The translations under genes were made by a program, and so were the position numbers. A stretch of 64,000 nucleotides of DNA, taken from assembly GCA_934433485.1 (NCBI GenBank), contig CAKRZR010000004.1, positions 62,001-126,000 of the forward strand, read 5' to 3'. Positions 24,913-33,578 of the stretch are shown in pieces. Below the pieces are notes generated by a model. That model made no database searches. It saw only the letters and a program-made list of their open reading frames with translations, and had not been told where the DNA came from. Numbering within the stretch: the first letter of the stretch is position 1; each line of letters starts with the position of its first letter. This DNA comes from an uncultured Eubacteriales bacterium (GTDB taxonomy: Bacteria; Bacillota; Clostridia; Oscillospirales; CAG-272).

Positions 24913-25896
24913 ATGGGATTCTTTGATAAACTGAAAGAGGGACTTATCAAAACAAAAAACGCCGTGTTCGGTCAGGTCAACGAGGTGGTGAAGTCGTTCC
25001 GCAAGGTGGACGAGGAGCTGCTGGAGGAGCTGGAGGAGATCATGATCTGCGGCGATATGGGAGCTGCCACAACGGAGCGGATCATGGACGAGCTGCGCGA
25101 TCGGGTGAAATCCGAGCGGATCAAGGACGCGGACGATGTGAAGTCCGCGCTTGCCGAGATCCTGCGCGGGATGGTCGGTGAGGGAGAACCGCTTCATCTC
25201 AACACCCAGCCGTCCGTGATCCTCGTGATTGGCGTAAACGGGGTTGGCAAAACGACTTCCATCGGCAAAATCGCACACTTTCTCAAAAATGATGGTAAAA
25301 AGGTCGTCGTGGCGGCGGCGGATACGTTCCGGGCGGCGGCGATTGAACAGCTTGCCGTGTGGTGCGACCGCGCCGGTGTGGAATTGGTACGACAGAACGA
25401 GGGCGCGGATCCGGCGTCCGTTGTCTTTGATGCGATCGCTGTGACGAACAAGCGAAAGGCAGACGTGCTCATCATCGATACTGCCGGACGACTGCACAAC
25501 AAGGTAGGTCTGATGGATGAGCTTGCCAAAATCAACCGGATCATCAGCCGCGAATTGCCGAACGCCGACCGGGAAACGCTCCTTGTGTTGGACGCGACCA
25601 CCGGTCAGAACGCCGTGATGCAGGCGAAAAAATTCAAAGAAGCCGCGGATATTACGGGACTTGTCCTCACCAAGCTCGACGGTACGGCAAAGGGCGGCGC
25701 GATCTTCTCCATCAAGGACGAGGTCGATCTGCCGGTCAAATTCATCGGCGTAGGCGAACAAATCGACGATATGCAGCCGTTTGACGCGAAAATGTTCACA
25801 GACGCGCTGCTGACGGAGGATGAGCGCGTACATACCGTGCTGCAAGGCGACAAGAATAACGAGGAAGACAGCAAGAATGACGGGGAGGACGCATGA
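24913..25896 (+). CDS. ftsY: Signal recognition particle receptor FtsY
   Basis: The 327-residue SRP GTPase has an N-domain (MGFFDKLKEGLIKTKNAVFG) and a G-domain with GVNGVGKTTSIGKIA, the DTFRAAA loop, VLIIDTAGRLHNK and LTKLDGTAKGGA. It lacks the long acidic extension of E. coli FtsY, as is usual in Firmicutes. It docks ribosome-SRP complexes at the membrane. Its stop overlaps the next start (ATGA, 25893-25896). Confidence 0.96.
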   Translation: MGFFDKLKEGLIKTKNAVFGQVNEVVKSFRKVDEELLEELEEIMICGDMGAATTERIMDELRDRVKSERIKDADDVKSALAEILRGMVGEGEPLHLNTQPSVILVIGVNGVGKTTSIGKIAHFLKNDGKKVVVAAADTFRAAAIEQLAVWCDRAGVELVRQNEGADPASVVFDAIAVTNKRKADVLIIDTAGRLHNKVGLMDELAKINRIISRELPNADRETLLVLDATTGQNAVMQAKKFKEAADITGLVLTKLDGTAKGGAIFSIKDEVDLPVKFIGVGEQIDDMQPFDAKMFTDALLTEDERVHTVLQGDKNNEEDSKNDGEDA

Positions 25897-26561
25897 AAAA
25901 TATCGTGCTCGCGTCGAATAATCGCGGAAAAATTGCAGAATTTGGAACCATTCTCGCCTCTCTGTCGTCTGAATATACGGTACGCTCCCTCACAGACATC
26001 GGTTATACCGACGAGATTGAGGAAAACGGCGCATCATTCGCGGAGAATTCCCTCATTAAGGCGCTGGCAGTCGCAAAATGCGGCTATATCGGCTTAGCGG
26101 ACGATTCCGGACTTACCGTGGACGCATTGGACGGCGCGCCGGGAATCTATTCCGCGCGTTATGCCGGCAGACATGGGGACGATGCAGCCAACCGCGCACT
26201 GCTTCTCAAAAATATGGCAGACGTACCCGACGAAAAACGCGGCGCCGCGTTTGTGTGCGTAATTACGATGGTTTTCCAGGCATCCGAGCCAATATGCGTG
26301 CCCGAACCGTATCGCGCGCCGACTGCATTGTGTGAAAAATACGGCGTGCGGGCGGATCACGTGATTTCGGTACACGGCGAATGTCGCGGGAAAATCGGCT
26401 ATTCGGAGACGGGAAATGGCGGTTTCGGCTATGATTCTCTGTTTTTGTACGATACCCGTACATTTGCGGAGATGATGCAGGCGGAGAAAAACGCAGTCAG
26501 CCATCGGGGACGTGCTCTGCGGCTGTTGACAGAGGCGCTGCGGGAGATCCACAATCCATAA
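25893..26561 (+). CDS. rdgB: XTP/dITP pyrophosphatase (RdgB/HAM1)
   Basis: The 222-residue protein has the HAM1 signatures VLASNNRGKIAEF, ENGASFAENSLIKA, GLADDSGLTVDALDGAPGIY and GFGYDSLF, and ends near SHRGRAL. It hydrolyses deaminated purine nucleotides to keep them out of DNA. Translation is coupled to ftsY. It is slightly longer than the usual about 200 residues because of an insertion near the middle. Confidence 0.95.
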   Translation: MKNIVLASNNRGKIAEFGTILASLSSEYTVRSLTDIGYTDEIEENGASFAENSLIKALAVAKCGYIGLADDSGLTVDALDGAPGIYSARYAGRHGDDAANRALLLKNMADVPDEKRGAAFVCVITMVFQASEPICVPEPYRAPTALCEKYGVRADHVISVHGECRGKIGYSETGNGGFGYDSLFLYDTRTFAEMMQAEKNAVSHRGRALRLLTEALREIHNP

Positions 26562-26582
26562 CAGAATCAGGAGAAAAACAGA

Positions 26583-26882
26583 ATGCTATCCAGCAAACAA
26601 AGAGCCATTTTGCGCAGCGAAGCTTCCCATCTGGCCGCGATTTTTCAGGTGGGTAAGGGAGGAGTCGGCGGTCCGATGTGCGCATCCATCCGGGACGCCC
26701 TGGAGGCAAGGGAGCTTATCAAGGTAAGCGTACTCGAAACCGCGGACGGCAGCGCAAGGGAGATTGCCGAGGAGCTGGCACGTTCCGTGGACGCGGAGGT
26801 GGTCGGTGTGATTGGCAGAAAGCTCGTACTATATAAAAAAGCCGAGAAAGAAGCGAACCGAAAATATTCCGCGCTTCTCTGA
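26583..26882 (+). CDS. yhbY: CRM-domain RNA-binding protein YhbY
   Basis: A 99-residue single CRM domain: LSSKQRAILRSEASHLAAIF, then QVGKGGVGGP, LIKVSVLE and GVIGRKLVLYKK. The GxxG-type loop (GKGGVGG) binds RNA, and the family is linked to late 50S assembly. It precedes nadD and yqeK as in many Firmicutes. Shine-Dalgarno is AGGAG. Confidence 0.94.
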   Translation: MLSSKQRAILRSEASHLAAIFQVGKGGVGGPMCASIRDALEARELIKVSVLETADGSAREIAEELARSVDAEVVGVIGRKLVLYKKAEKEANRKYSALL

Positions 26883-26921
26883 AAAACGATAGTCCTACAA
26901 TCGCGGGAAAGGAGCGCGTAT

Positions 26922-27542
26922 ATGGAGCGTATTGGACTGTATGGCGGAACATTTGCGCCGCCGCATCTTGGGCATGTACACGCGGCAAAGGTATTTCTTG
27001 CCTCTGTACCGCTCGACCGGCTTCTCATTATGCCGGCCGGGATCCCGCCGCACAAGACAAAGGCCGCCGGAGACACACCGGAGGAGCGCCTGGCGATGTG
27101 CCGCGCCGCGTTCGGAGACCTGCCTAAAACGGATGTTTCCGACTACGAGATCCGCAAGCCCGGCAAAAGCTACACGGTGGAAACACTGGAAGCGCTGACC
27201 AGACCGGGCCGTGAAATCACCATGCTCTGTGGCACCGATATGTTCTTAACGCTCGACAAATGGCATCGCGCGCCCGATATCTTCCGTTTGTGTACGATCG
27301 CCTGTATGGCAAGGGACACCGAGGCGGATGCGCAGATCCACGAGATGGCAGAACGGTACCGCTGCGATTACGCCGCCGGGATCGTTCTGCTGCCCGGAGA
27401 ACCGCTTGTCCTCTCCTCTTCGGAGATCCGTGAGGGACTGCGATCCGGAGCGGATATGCGTGCGTATCTGCCGTCGGGCGTGTGGGAGATCTGTCGGCGA
27501 GAGGGACTGTACCTAAGCGAAAACTGCGGAAGCGCTGATTAA
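26922..27542 (+). CDS. nadD: Nicotinate-nucleotide adenylyltransferase
   Basis: The 206-residue protein has the nucleotidyltransferase motif GGTFAPPHLGHVHAAK with HxGH, the substrate loop MPAGIPPHK, GTDMFLTLDKW and the second motif SSSEIREGLRSG. It adenylates nicotinate mononucleotide in NAD synthesis. yqeK follows, a conserved pair. Confidence 0.96.
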   Translation: MERIGLYGGTFAPPHLGHVHAAKVFLASVPLDRLLIMPAGIPPHKTKAAGDTPEERLAMCRAAFGDLPKTDVSDYEIRKPGKSYTVETLEALTRPGREITMLCGTDMFLTLDKWHRAPDIFRLCTIACMARDTEADAQIHEMAERYRCDYAAGIVLLPGEPLVLSSSEIREGLRSGADMRAYLPSGVWEICRREGLYLSENCGSAD

Positions 27543-27586
27543 AGGTTGATTTATGCAGCGCATCCCTGCAAAGAATAAGGAATCAA

Positions 27587-28225
27587 ATGGAAAACGAACG
27601 TATCACTACACTGCGTACCGCGGTAAGACCGTATTTAACGGAAAAACGGTACGCGCATACTCTGGCGGTAGAGAAGGAAGCGGCAGCTCTCGCCAGACTG
27701 TATCTGCCGGAAAAAGAAGAAGCACTTCGCATTGCCGCCTTGCTGCACGATATTACAAAAAAAGAGAGCACGGAAAAACAGTTGCAAATGTGTGCGGAAT
27801 TTGGTATAATGGTGTCGGAGGACGACGTGCTCGCACCGAAAACCTTTCACGCCAAAACCGCCGCCGCGCTTGCAGAGAGAGATTTCCCGTCCTACGCAAA
27901 CGAGGAGATCTGCCGCGGGATCCGGTACCACACCACCGGCCACGCGGATATGACGGTGTTTGAAGCCATCGTCTATCTTGCCGATTATATCGAGGAAACC
28001 CGTACGTTTGCCGACTGTGTGACCCTGCGGCGCTATTTTTACCACCGGATCGAGACGGAGAAACCCGAAAAACGCGACAGCATTCTGCGAGACACCATGA
28101 TCCTGTCTTTTGATATGACCATCCGCAACCTGATGGAGGAAGGCGGACTGATCGATCACGATACCATCGAAGCGCGCAATGGCTATGTTCGTATGCGGCT
28201 GACAGAGAAGGAGCAGGCAGTCTGA
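27587..28225 (+). CDS. yqeK: YqeK-type HD hydrolase
   Basis: A 212-residue HD-domain protein. Metal ligands lie in KRYAHTLAVEKEA, the doublet LLHDITKKE, FHAKTAAALA and IRYHTTGHADMT. YqeK enzymes cleave diadenosine tetraphosphate symmetrically to ADP. It ends 2 bp before the LCP gene start and lies in the nadD-yqeK-LCP-rsfS run common in Firmicutes. Confidence 0.94.
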   Translation: MENERITTLRTAVRPYLTEKRYAHTLAVEKEAAALARLYLPEKEEALRIAALLHDITKKESTEKQLQMCAEFGIMVSEDDVLAPKTFHAKTAAALAERDFPSYANEEICRGIRYHTTGHADMTVFEAIVYLADYIEETRTFADCVTLRRYFYHRIETEKPEKRDSILRDTMILSFDMTIRNLMEEGGLIDHDTIEARNGYVRMRLTEKEQAV

Positions 28226-28227
28226 TC

Positions 28228-29703
28228 ATGCAAAAGAAAAAGAACAACGAAACAAACGATACCGCCCGCGACGACGAACTGTCCATGTACGCGCCGCAGG
28301 AGGATAAAATCGAGGATGCATACGCCGCGGAAACCAAAATCTACAGGATCCGGAGACACGGGCACGCTGAGGAGAGCGACGACGGCGCGGATGAGGACAT
28401 CTATACGCCGGAGGACGAGGATATGCGCGACGATGGAGAGGACGAGGATTCTCTCGGCGAGGACGCATTTACTGAAAACGAAGCGTACTTCGATGAGGCG
28501 TATTACGATGAGCTGAAGCGAAAACAGAAGGTGCGCCGGAAAAAAGGGCGGTTGAGCCGTTCCCAGCGCGGTCTGCTCATCGCCATCAGCATTGTCTATC
28601 TGCTCGTACTGCTGGTTGCCGCGTGGCTCATTTTCTATCGACCCGCACAGCCGGGCAGCCATGAGGTGCCGTTTGACACAAATCCCGTGCAGCCGAATAC
28701 GCCGGAGACCGCGGAAACCGATCCGGACGGCAAGCCGAAGGACAACGACGCCGTTGTCAATGGGGATTATAAGGTCGAAAAAGGGATATACAACATCCTG
28801 CTCGTCGGGCATGACCGTGCGGCGACGCTTGCGGACGTGACCATGCTCATCAACGTCAACGAAGGAAGCGGATCGATCACAGTCATGCAGATCCCGCGTG
28901 ATACCTATGTGGATGATTTTGCCACCAATAAGATCAACGCGGCGTATTCCACCTACTATGGCATGGCGTTAAAAGACGGCGCGAAGGATCCGTATCTCAC
29001 AGCGGTGCAATCCTATGCGGAGCTGCTGGAGCAGAATTTGTGCATCAATATCCATCATACAGCGGTGCTCAATCTCGATGGACTGATCAATATTGTGGAT
29101 ATTCTCGGCGGTGTGGAGCTCTATGTGCCGCAGCGAATGTATTATTCCGACCCGGAGCAGGGACTGTATATCGACCTGCAGGAGGGGTGGCAGACACTCG
29201 ACGGTAAAAACGCGGAGAATTTCGTCCGTTTCCGCTCCGGCTACGTGCAGCAGGACCTCGGCAGAATCAACGCACAGAAAATCTTTCTGACCGCGCTGTT
29301 TGAAAAGGTCAAAGCAAGCATCAGCATTTCCAATACCGCAAAGCTGACACAGGTGGCTGGCGAGATCTTCAACAATCTGCATACCGATATGATTGCGTCC
29401 GACATCATGTACTACGGCAAATTTGTCCTCAGTGTGGATCTCACGAACCTCAATATGACCACGATTCCCGGAAATGTGCCGCAGAGCCACTATGTGATCA
29501 ACCGCAAGGCGACGCTTTCCATCATCAACGAATACTTCAATATTTACAACACGGAGATCGGCGACGCCATCTTTGACCGCAACGGCGTGTTCTGTCCGGC
29601 ATCCACCGCAGGCACCAACGCCTATTACGCCGACGAGGATACTACGCTCGACGAGATGCACAACGGCAAAGATATCAGCGACGACTCTATCTATATACCA
29701 TAA
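28228..29703 (+). CDS. LytR-CpsA-Psr (LCP) family protein
   Basis: The 491-residue protein has an unusually long, acidic cytoplasmic N-terminus (about residues 1-110, many Asp/Glu), one membrane segment (LLIAISIVYLLVLLVAAWLI) and an outer LCP domain: NILLVGHDRAATLADVTML, VMQIPRDTYVDD, HHTAVLNLDGLINIVDILGG and FVRFRSGYVQQDLGRINAQK. LCP enzymes transfer lipid-linked glycopolymers to peptidoglycan. It starts after AAGGAG in yqeK and is followed by rsfS. Confidence 0.94.
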   Translation: MQKKKNNETNDTARDDELSMYAPQEDKIEDAYAAETKIYRIRRHGHAEESDDGADEDIYTPEDEDMRDDGEDEDSLGEDAFTENEAYFDEAYYDELKRKQKVRRKKGRLSRSQRGLLIAISIVYLLVLLVAAWLIFYRPAQPGSHEVPFDTNPVQPNTPETAETDPDGKPKDNDAVVNGDYKVEKGIYNILLVGHDRAATLADVTMLINVNEGSGSITVMQIPRDTYVDDFATNKINAAYSTYYGMALKDGAKDPYLTAVQSYAELLEQNLCINIHHTAVLNLDGLINIVDILGGVELYVPQRMYYSDPEQGLYIDLQEGWQTLDGKNAENFVRFRSGYVQQDLGRINAQKIFLTALFEKVKASISISNTAKLTQVAGEIFNNLHTDMIASDIMYYGKFVLSVDLTNLNMTTIPGNVPQSHYVINRKATLSIINEYFNIYNTEIGDAIFDRNGVFCPASTAGTNAYYADEDTTLDEMHNGKDISDDSIYIP

Positions 29704-29738
29704 AATAGAAGAATATGAAAAACAACAAGGAGGAAGTT

Positions 29739-30149
29739 ATGGATTCCACGATGCACCCGACAGAGGAACTCTGCCTTGCCGAAAAGCCGGAAACCCCACG
29801 CGCACTGGCAGAGGCGGTCGTCACCATACTGGACCGGAAGAAGGCGAGAGAAATCAAGCTCCTGTACGTCGAGAAAAAGACCGTGATCGCCGATTATTTC
29901 GTGCTGGCGACCGGCACATCCCGCACCCAGATCCGCGCACTGGCAGACGAGGTGGAGTATCAGCTATCGCTTGTGGGACTGCATCCGTCTCATAAGGAAG
30001 GCGCGGAAAGCGGCGTATGGGTGCTGCTCGACTACGATTCCGTGATCGTCCACCTGTTCAACAGAGAGGCACGCGATTTCTATAAACTCGATAAGCTCTA
30101 TGAGGACGCGTCTGAGGAGGACATCCACGCGCTGCTCAGCGAAGAATGA
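29739..30149 (+). CDS. rsfS: Ribosome silencing factor RsfS
   Basis: I place the start at ATG 29739 because AAGGAGG lies 6 nt upstream; an ATG at 29715 has no Shine-Dalgarno. The product has 136 residues with LLYVEKKTVIADYFVLATGT, SRTQIRALADEVE, VWVLLDYDSVIVHLF and FYKLDKLYEDA, the full RsfS pattern. It binds L14 and blocks subunit joining in starved cells. Confidence 0.95.
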   Translation: MDSTMHPTEELCLAEKPETPRALAEAVVTILDRKKAREIKLLYVEKKTVIADYFVLATGTSRTQIRALADEVEYQLSLVGLHPSHKEGAESGVWVLLDYDSVIVHLFNREARDFYKLDKLYEDASEEDIHALLSEE

Positions 30150-30195
30150 AAGCGACTCTGAAATATTACGATAAAGGAAGCCAAAGAGAAAAGTC

Positions 30196-32598
30196 ATGAA
30201 ATACGAGTTTGACAAAATTGAGAAAAAATGGCAGGACAAATGGGCAGAAGCAAAGATCTTTGAGGCAAGCGAGGATCACACCAAGCCGAAATTCTACGGA
30301 CTGGTCGAGTTCCCGTATCCGAGCGGCGCCGGTATGCACGTCGGTCATATCAAGGCGTATTCCGGTTTGGAGGTCATCAGCCGCAAAAGACGGATGCAGG
30401 GCTACAACGTCCTGTTTCCGATCGGCTTTGACGCGTTCGGGCTGCCGACGGAGAACTATGCCATCAAGACCGGTCTCCATCCGCGTGTGGTCACCGACCG
30501 GAACATCGCGAAATTCACGTCCCAGCTCAAGCGCGTCGGCTTCTCCTTCGATTGGAGCCGCGTAATCGATACCACGGAGGAGGATTATTATCACTGGACC
30601 CAGTGGATCTTCCGCAAAATGTTCGACAACGGACTCGTATTCCGCGCCAAAACGCTCGTGAACTACTGCCCGCACTGCAAGGTCGTGCTGTCCAACGAGG
30701 ATTCCCAGGGCGGCAAGTGCGACATCTGCCACAGCGACATTGTCCAGAAATCGAAGGACGTGTGGTATCTGCGGATCACACAGTACGCCGACAAGCTTCT
30801 CGAGGGATTAAACCACGTCGATTATCTCCCGAATATTCGCCTGCAGCAGGAAAACTGGATCGGCCGTTCCGAGGGCGCGTTTGTCAATTTCCCGCTCGCC
30901 GACTGTGACGACACACTGCGCATCTACACCACCCGTCCGGACACCATGTTCGGCGTAACGTTCATGGTCATCGCGCCGGAGCATCCGATTCTCGATAAAT
31001 ACAGAGACAGAATCGCCAATACAGACGCCCTCGACGCCTATCGCGAGGAATGCGCAAAGAAGACGGAGTTTGAACGTACCCAGCTTGTCAAGGACAAGAC
31101 CGGCGTACGCATCGAGGGACTGGCGGCGATCAACCCGGCAAACGGTAAGGAGATCCCGATCTACATCTCCGACTACGTGATGATGGGCTACGGTACCGGC
31201 GCGATCATGGCGGTTCCGGCGCACGACGAGCGCGATTACGATTTCGCAACAAAGTTCGGTATCGACATCATCGAGGTCATCAAGGGCGGCGACATTGAAA
31301 AGGAAGCATACACCGGCGACGGTGAGATGGTCAATTCCGATTTCTTAAACGGCATCGCGACCAAGAAGGAAGCCATCGCGAAGATGACGGCGTTCCTCAA
31401 AGAAAAAGGCATCGGCGAGGCTGGCGTGCAGTACAAGATGAAGGACTGGGCGTTCAACCGGCAGCGCTACTGGGGCGAGCCGATCCCGATCGTCCATTGC
31501 CCGCACTGCGGTATGGTCGGCGTGCCGTATGACGAGCTTCCGCTGAAGCTGCCGGAAATGCAGAATTTCGCACCCGGCGAAGGCGGAGAAAGCCCGCTTG
31601 CCAAAATCGATTCCTTTGTAAACTGCATCTGCCCGAAATGCGGCGCACCGGCAAAGCGTGAAACGGACACCATGCCGCAGTGGGCTGGTTCGTCGTGGTA
31701 CTTCCTCCGCTATACCGATCCGCACAATCACGAATGCCTGGCAGATCCCGAAAAAATGAAGTACTGGCTGCCCGTCGACTGGTACAACGGCGGTATGGAG
31801 CATGTCACACGTCATATGATCTATTCCCGCTTCTGGCACCGCTTCCTCTACGACATCGGTGTGGTGCCGACAGAGGAGCCGTACGCGAAACGGACTGCAC
31901 AGGGACTGATCCTTGGTCCGGATGGTGAAAAGATGAGCAAATCGAAGGGCAATGTGGTCGACCCAAACGATGTTGTGGATGTATACGGCGCGGATGTGCT
32001 GCGCGTGTACACACTGTTCATGGGCGATTACGCGTCCGCGGCACCGTGGAGCGAAAGCAGCGTCAAGGGCTGCAAGCGGTTCCTCGACCGTGTGGCGGGA
32101 CTGACCGAGCTTGTCAAGGATACCGGCGCGACACCGTTTCTTGAGAGCGCGTTCCATAAGACCGTCAAAAAGGTCACGGACGACATCGAGGATATGAAGT
32201 TCAACACCGCCATCGCCGCTATGATGGGACTGCTCAACGATATCTACGAAAACGGTAGCCTGACCCGCGATGAGCTCGTGACCTTTATTTCGCTTCTGTG
32301 CCCATTTGCACCGCATCTCTGTGAGGAAATGTGGGAGAAACTGGGCGGTAAGGGATTCCTGTCCCTCGCGCCGTGGCCGGAATATGATGAAAGCAAGACC
32401 GTGGATGATGAGATCGAGATCGCGGTGCAGATCTGCGGTAAGCTGCGCGCAACGATAAAGATTCCGCGTACGCTGCCGAAGGAAGAAGCGATCGCCGCTG
32501 CCAAAGCGGATGAAAAAATCGCGGCACTCCTCGCCGGCAAGCAGATCGTTAAGGAAATCTACGTTCCCGGCAAGATCGTCAATATTGTCGTGAAGTGA
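30196..32598 (+). CDS. leuS: Leucyl-tRNA synthetase
   Basis: The 800-residue class I synthetase has HVGH at residues 48-51 and KMSKS at 579-583. The zinc segments (CPHCKVVL, CDICHSD; CPHCG, CPKCGAP) and the editing domain with TTRPDTMFG and GYGTGAIMAVPAHDERD are present. The tRNA-Leu in this window has anticodon CAG. The Shine-Dalgarno is weak (AAGGAAG, distant). There is no T-box in the 46-bp gap after rsfS, so it probably shares the upstream transcript. Confidence 0.97.
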   Translation: MKYEFDKIEKKWQDKWAEAKIFEASEDHTKPKFYGLVEFPYPSGAGMHVGHIKAYSGLEVISRKRRMQGYNVLFPIGFDAFGLPTENYAIKTGLHPRVVTDRNIAKFTSQLKRVGFSFDWSRVIDTTEEDYYHWTQWIFRKMFDNGLVFRAKTLVNYCPHCKVVLSNEDSQGGKCDICHSDIVQKSKDVWYLRITQYADKLLEGLNHVDYLPNIRLQQENWIGRSEGAFVNFPLADCDDTLRIYTTRPDTMFGVTFMVIAPEHPILDKYRDRIANTDALDAYREECAKKTEFERTQLVKDKTGVRIEGLAAINPANGKEIPIYISDYVMMGYGTGAIMAVPAHDERDYDFATKFGIDIIEVIKGGDIEKEAYTGDGEMVNSDFLNGIATKKEAIAKMTAFLKEKGIGEAGVQYKMKDWAFNRQRYWGEPIPIVHCPHCGMVGVPYDELPLKLPEMQNFAPGEGGESPLAKIDSFVNCICPKCGAPAKRETDTMPQWAGSSWYFLRYTDPHNHECLADPEKMKYWLPVDWYNGGMEHVTRHMIYSRFWHRFLYDIGVVPTEEPYAKRTAQGLILGPDGEKMSKSKGNVVDPNDVVDVYGADVLRVYTLFMGDYASAAPWSESSVKGCKRFLDRVAGLTELVKDTGATPFLESAFHKTVKKVTDDIEDMKFNTAIAAMMGLLNDIYENGSLTRDELVTFISLLCPFAPHLCEEMWEKLGGKGFLSLAPWPEYDESKTVDDEIEIAVQICGKLRATIKIPRTLPKEEAIAAAKADEKIAALLAGKQIVKEIYVPGKIVNIVVK

Positions 32599-32666
32599 TT
32601 CCAAAGGCGAAAAACGGAGCCGGAGGCGATTCCGGAAAGTTTTCGACAGGAATTTGCGAATAAGAC

Positions 32667-32695
32667 TTGACAAATCCGGGAAAATGCTGTATACT
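32667..32695 (+). promoter_or_regulatory. Promoter of rpsU
   Basis: TTGACA (32667-32672) and TATACT (32690-32695) are spaced by 17 bp, about 60 bp before the rpsU start. Confidence 0.8.
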
Positions 32696-32756
32696 ATATA
32701 AGAGGTAAGTTCCGGTAGGAATATCTCGGTCGCCGAAGCGAAGGGAGGGAATATGG

Positions 32757-32933
32757 ATGGCAGAAGTCAGAGTAAAAGAAAATGAATCGCTTGACAGCGC
32801 ACTCCGTCGTTTCAAAAGACAGTGCCAGAGATCGGGCATTCAGGCCGAGCTTCGCAAGAGAGAATGCTATGAGAAGCCCAGCGTAAAGAGAAAAAAGAAG
32901 TCCGAAGCAGCCAGAAAGCGTAAGTACAAGTAA
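32757..32933 (+). CDS. rpsU: 30S ribosomal protein S21
   Basis: A 58-residue basic protein starting at the second of two overlapping ATGs (32757, MAEVRVKENESLDSALRRFK), behind AAGGGAGG. It continues with CQRSGIQAELRKRECYEKPS and ends in RKRKYK, matching S21 throughout. The ATG at 32753 opens a different frame and is not used. It is a single-gene unit with its own promoter and terminator. Confidence 0.96.
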   Translation: MAEVRVKENESLDSALRRFKRQCQRSGIQAELRKRECYEKPSVKRKKKSEAARKRKYK

Positions 32934-32949
32934 TTCTGATTGCTCACTG

Positions 32950-32990
32950 AGGGAATCAAGCCTGTTTTCGGGTTTGGTTCCCTTTTTGAT
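32950..32990 (+). terminator. Terminator of rpsU
   Basis: AGGGAA (32950-32955) pairs with TTCCCT (32978-32983), extended inward by CAAGCC with GGGTTTGG, then TTTTTGATTTT. Confidence 0.8.
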
Positions 32991-33006
32991 TTTATAGGAG
33001 AATACA

Positions 33007-33534
33007 ATGACTATCGAAACCGAAAGACTGACCATTTCTCCGGCAAAAGAAAGCGATATCCCGACCCTCCACCGCCTATTCAACCTGCCGGAGATCCAAA
33101 AATACAACTGTATGGTCGATATGACTGTCGAAAAGGTCGCAAAACGTTTTGCGGAAGGAGAATTTCGCTTCTGCCTGTATACGAAGGACACCGGCACACT
33201 GATCGGAACCATCGGGGAAGAGGCGGACGATCTGCGCCATGGGATAGACAGCGTATGCCTTTCCTATGAGCTCGACCCGGCGTACCAGAGAAAAGGGTAT
33301 ATGACGGAGGCACTGAACGCCTATCTTGCCTACGCATTTCGGGAGAAAAAGGTCGCAAATGTCACCATCCGCATATTCGGCGGGAATGAACCGTCGCTTC
33401 ATCTCGTGAACCGGTTTGGCTTTGTCCACGAGGGAACCCTGCGGCAGGCGATCTTGGCACCGTCCGGGATCGTGTACGACGACTGTGTATTCGCCATGCA
33501 GCGTGCGGAATACGAAACAAAATACGGGAAATAA
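33007..33534 (+). CDS. GNAT family N-acetyltransferase
   Basis: The 175-residue protein has the GNAT fold: ETERLTISPAKESDIPTLHR at the N-terminus, motif A in YELDPAYQRKGYMTEALNAY and the C-terminal HLVNRFGFVHEGTLR, closest to the RimJ/RimL type. Substrate unknown. Shine-Dalgarno is TAGGAG, only 21 bp beyond the rpsU terminator, so it may depend on read-through. Confidence 0.9.
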   Translation: MTIETERLTISPAKESDIPTLHRLFNLPEIQKYNCMVDMTVEKVAKRFAEGEFRFCLYTKDTGTLIGTIGEEADDLRHGIDSVCLSYELDPAYQRKGYMTEALNAYLAYAFREKKVANVTIRIFGGNEPSLHLVNRFGFVHEGTLRQAILAPSGIVYDDCVFAMQRAEYETKYGK

Positions 33535-33578
33535 CGGCATTTTGCCAGATATAACAGGAATCGAAAGGATACGAACAC

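Noticed and set aside
27525..27570. Third copy of the dispersed repeat after nadD
   Set aside because: Only a gapped match to the first half (GGAAGC, CTGAT, AAGGTT) is present; it may be chance, so it is not listed as a repeat.
30150..30195. T-box riboswitch before leuS
   Set aside because: The gap is only 46 bp and has no T-box bulge sequence or terminator.
31345..32673. 442-codon minus-strand frame opposite leuS
   Set aside because: Shadow frame; leuS motifs are unambiguous on the other strand.
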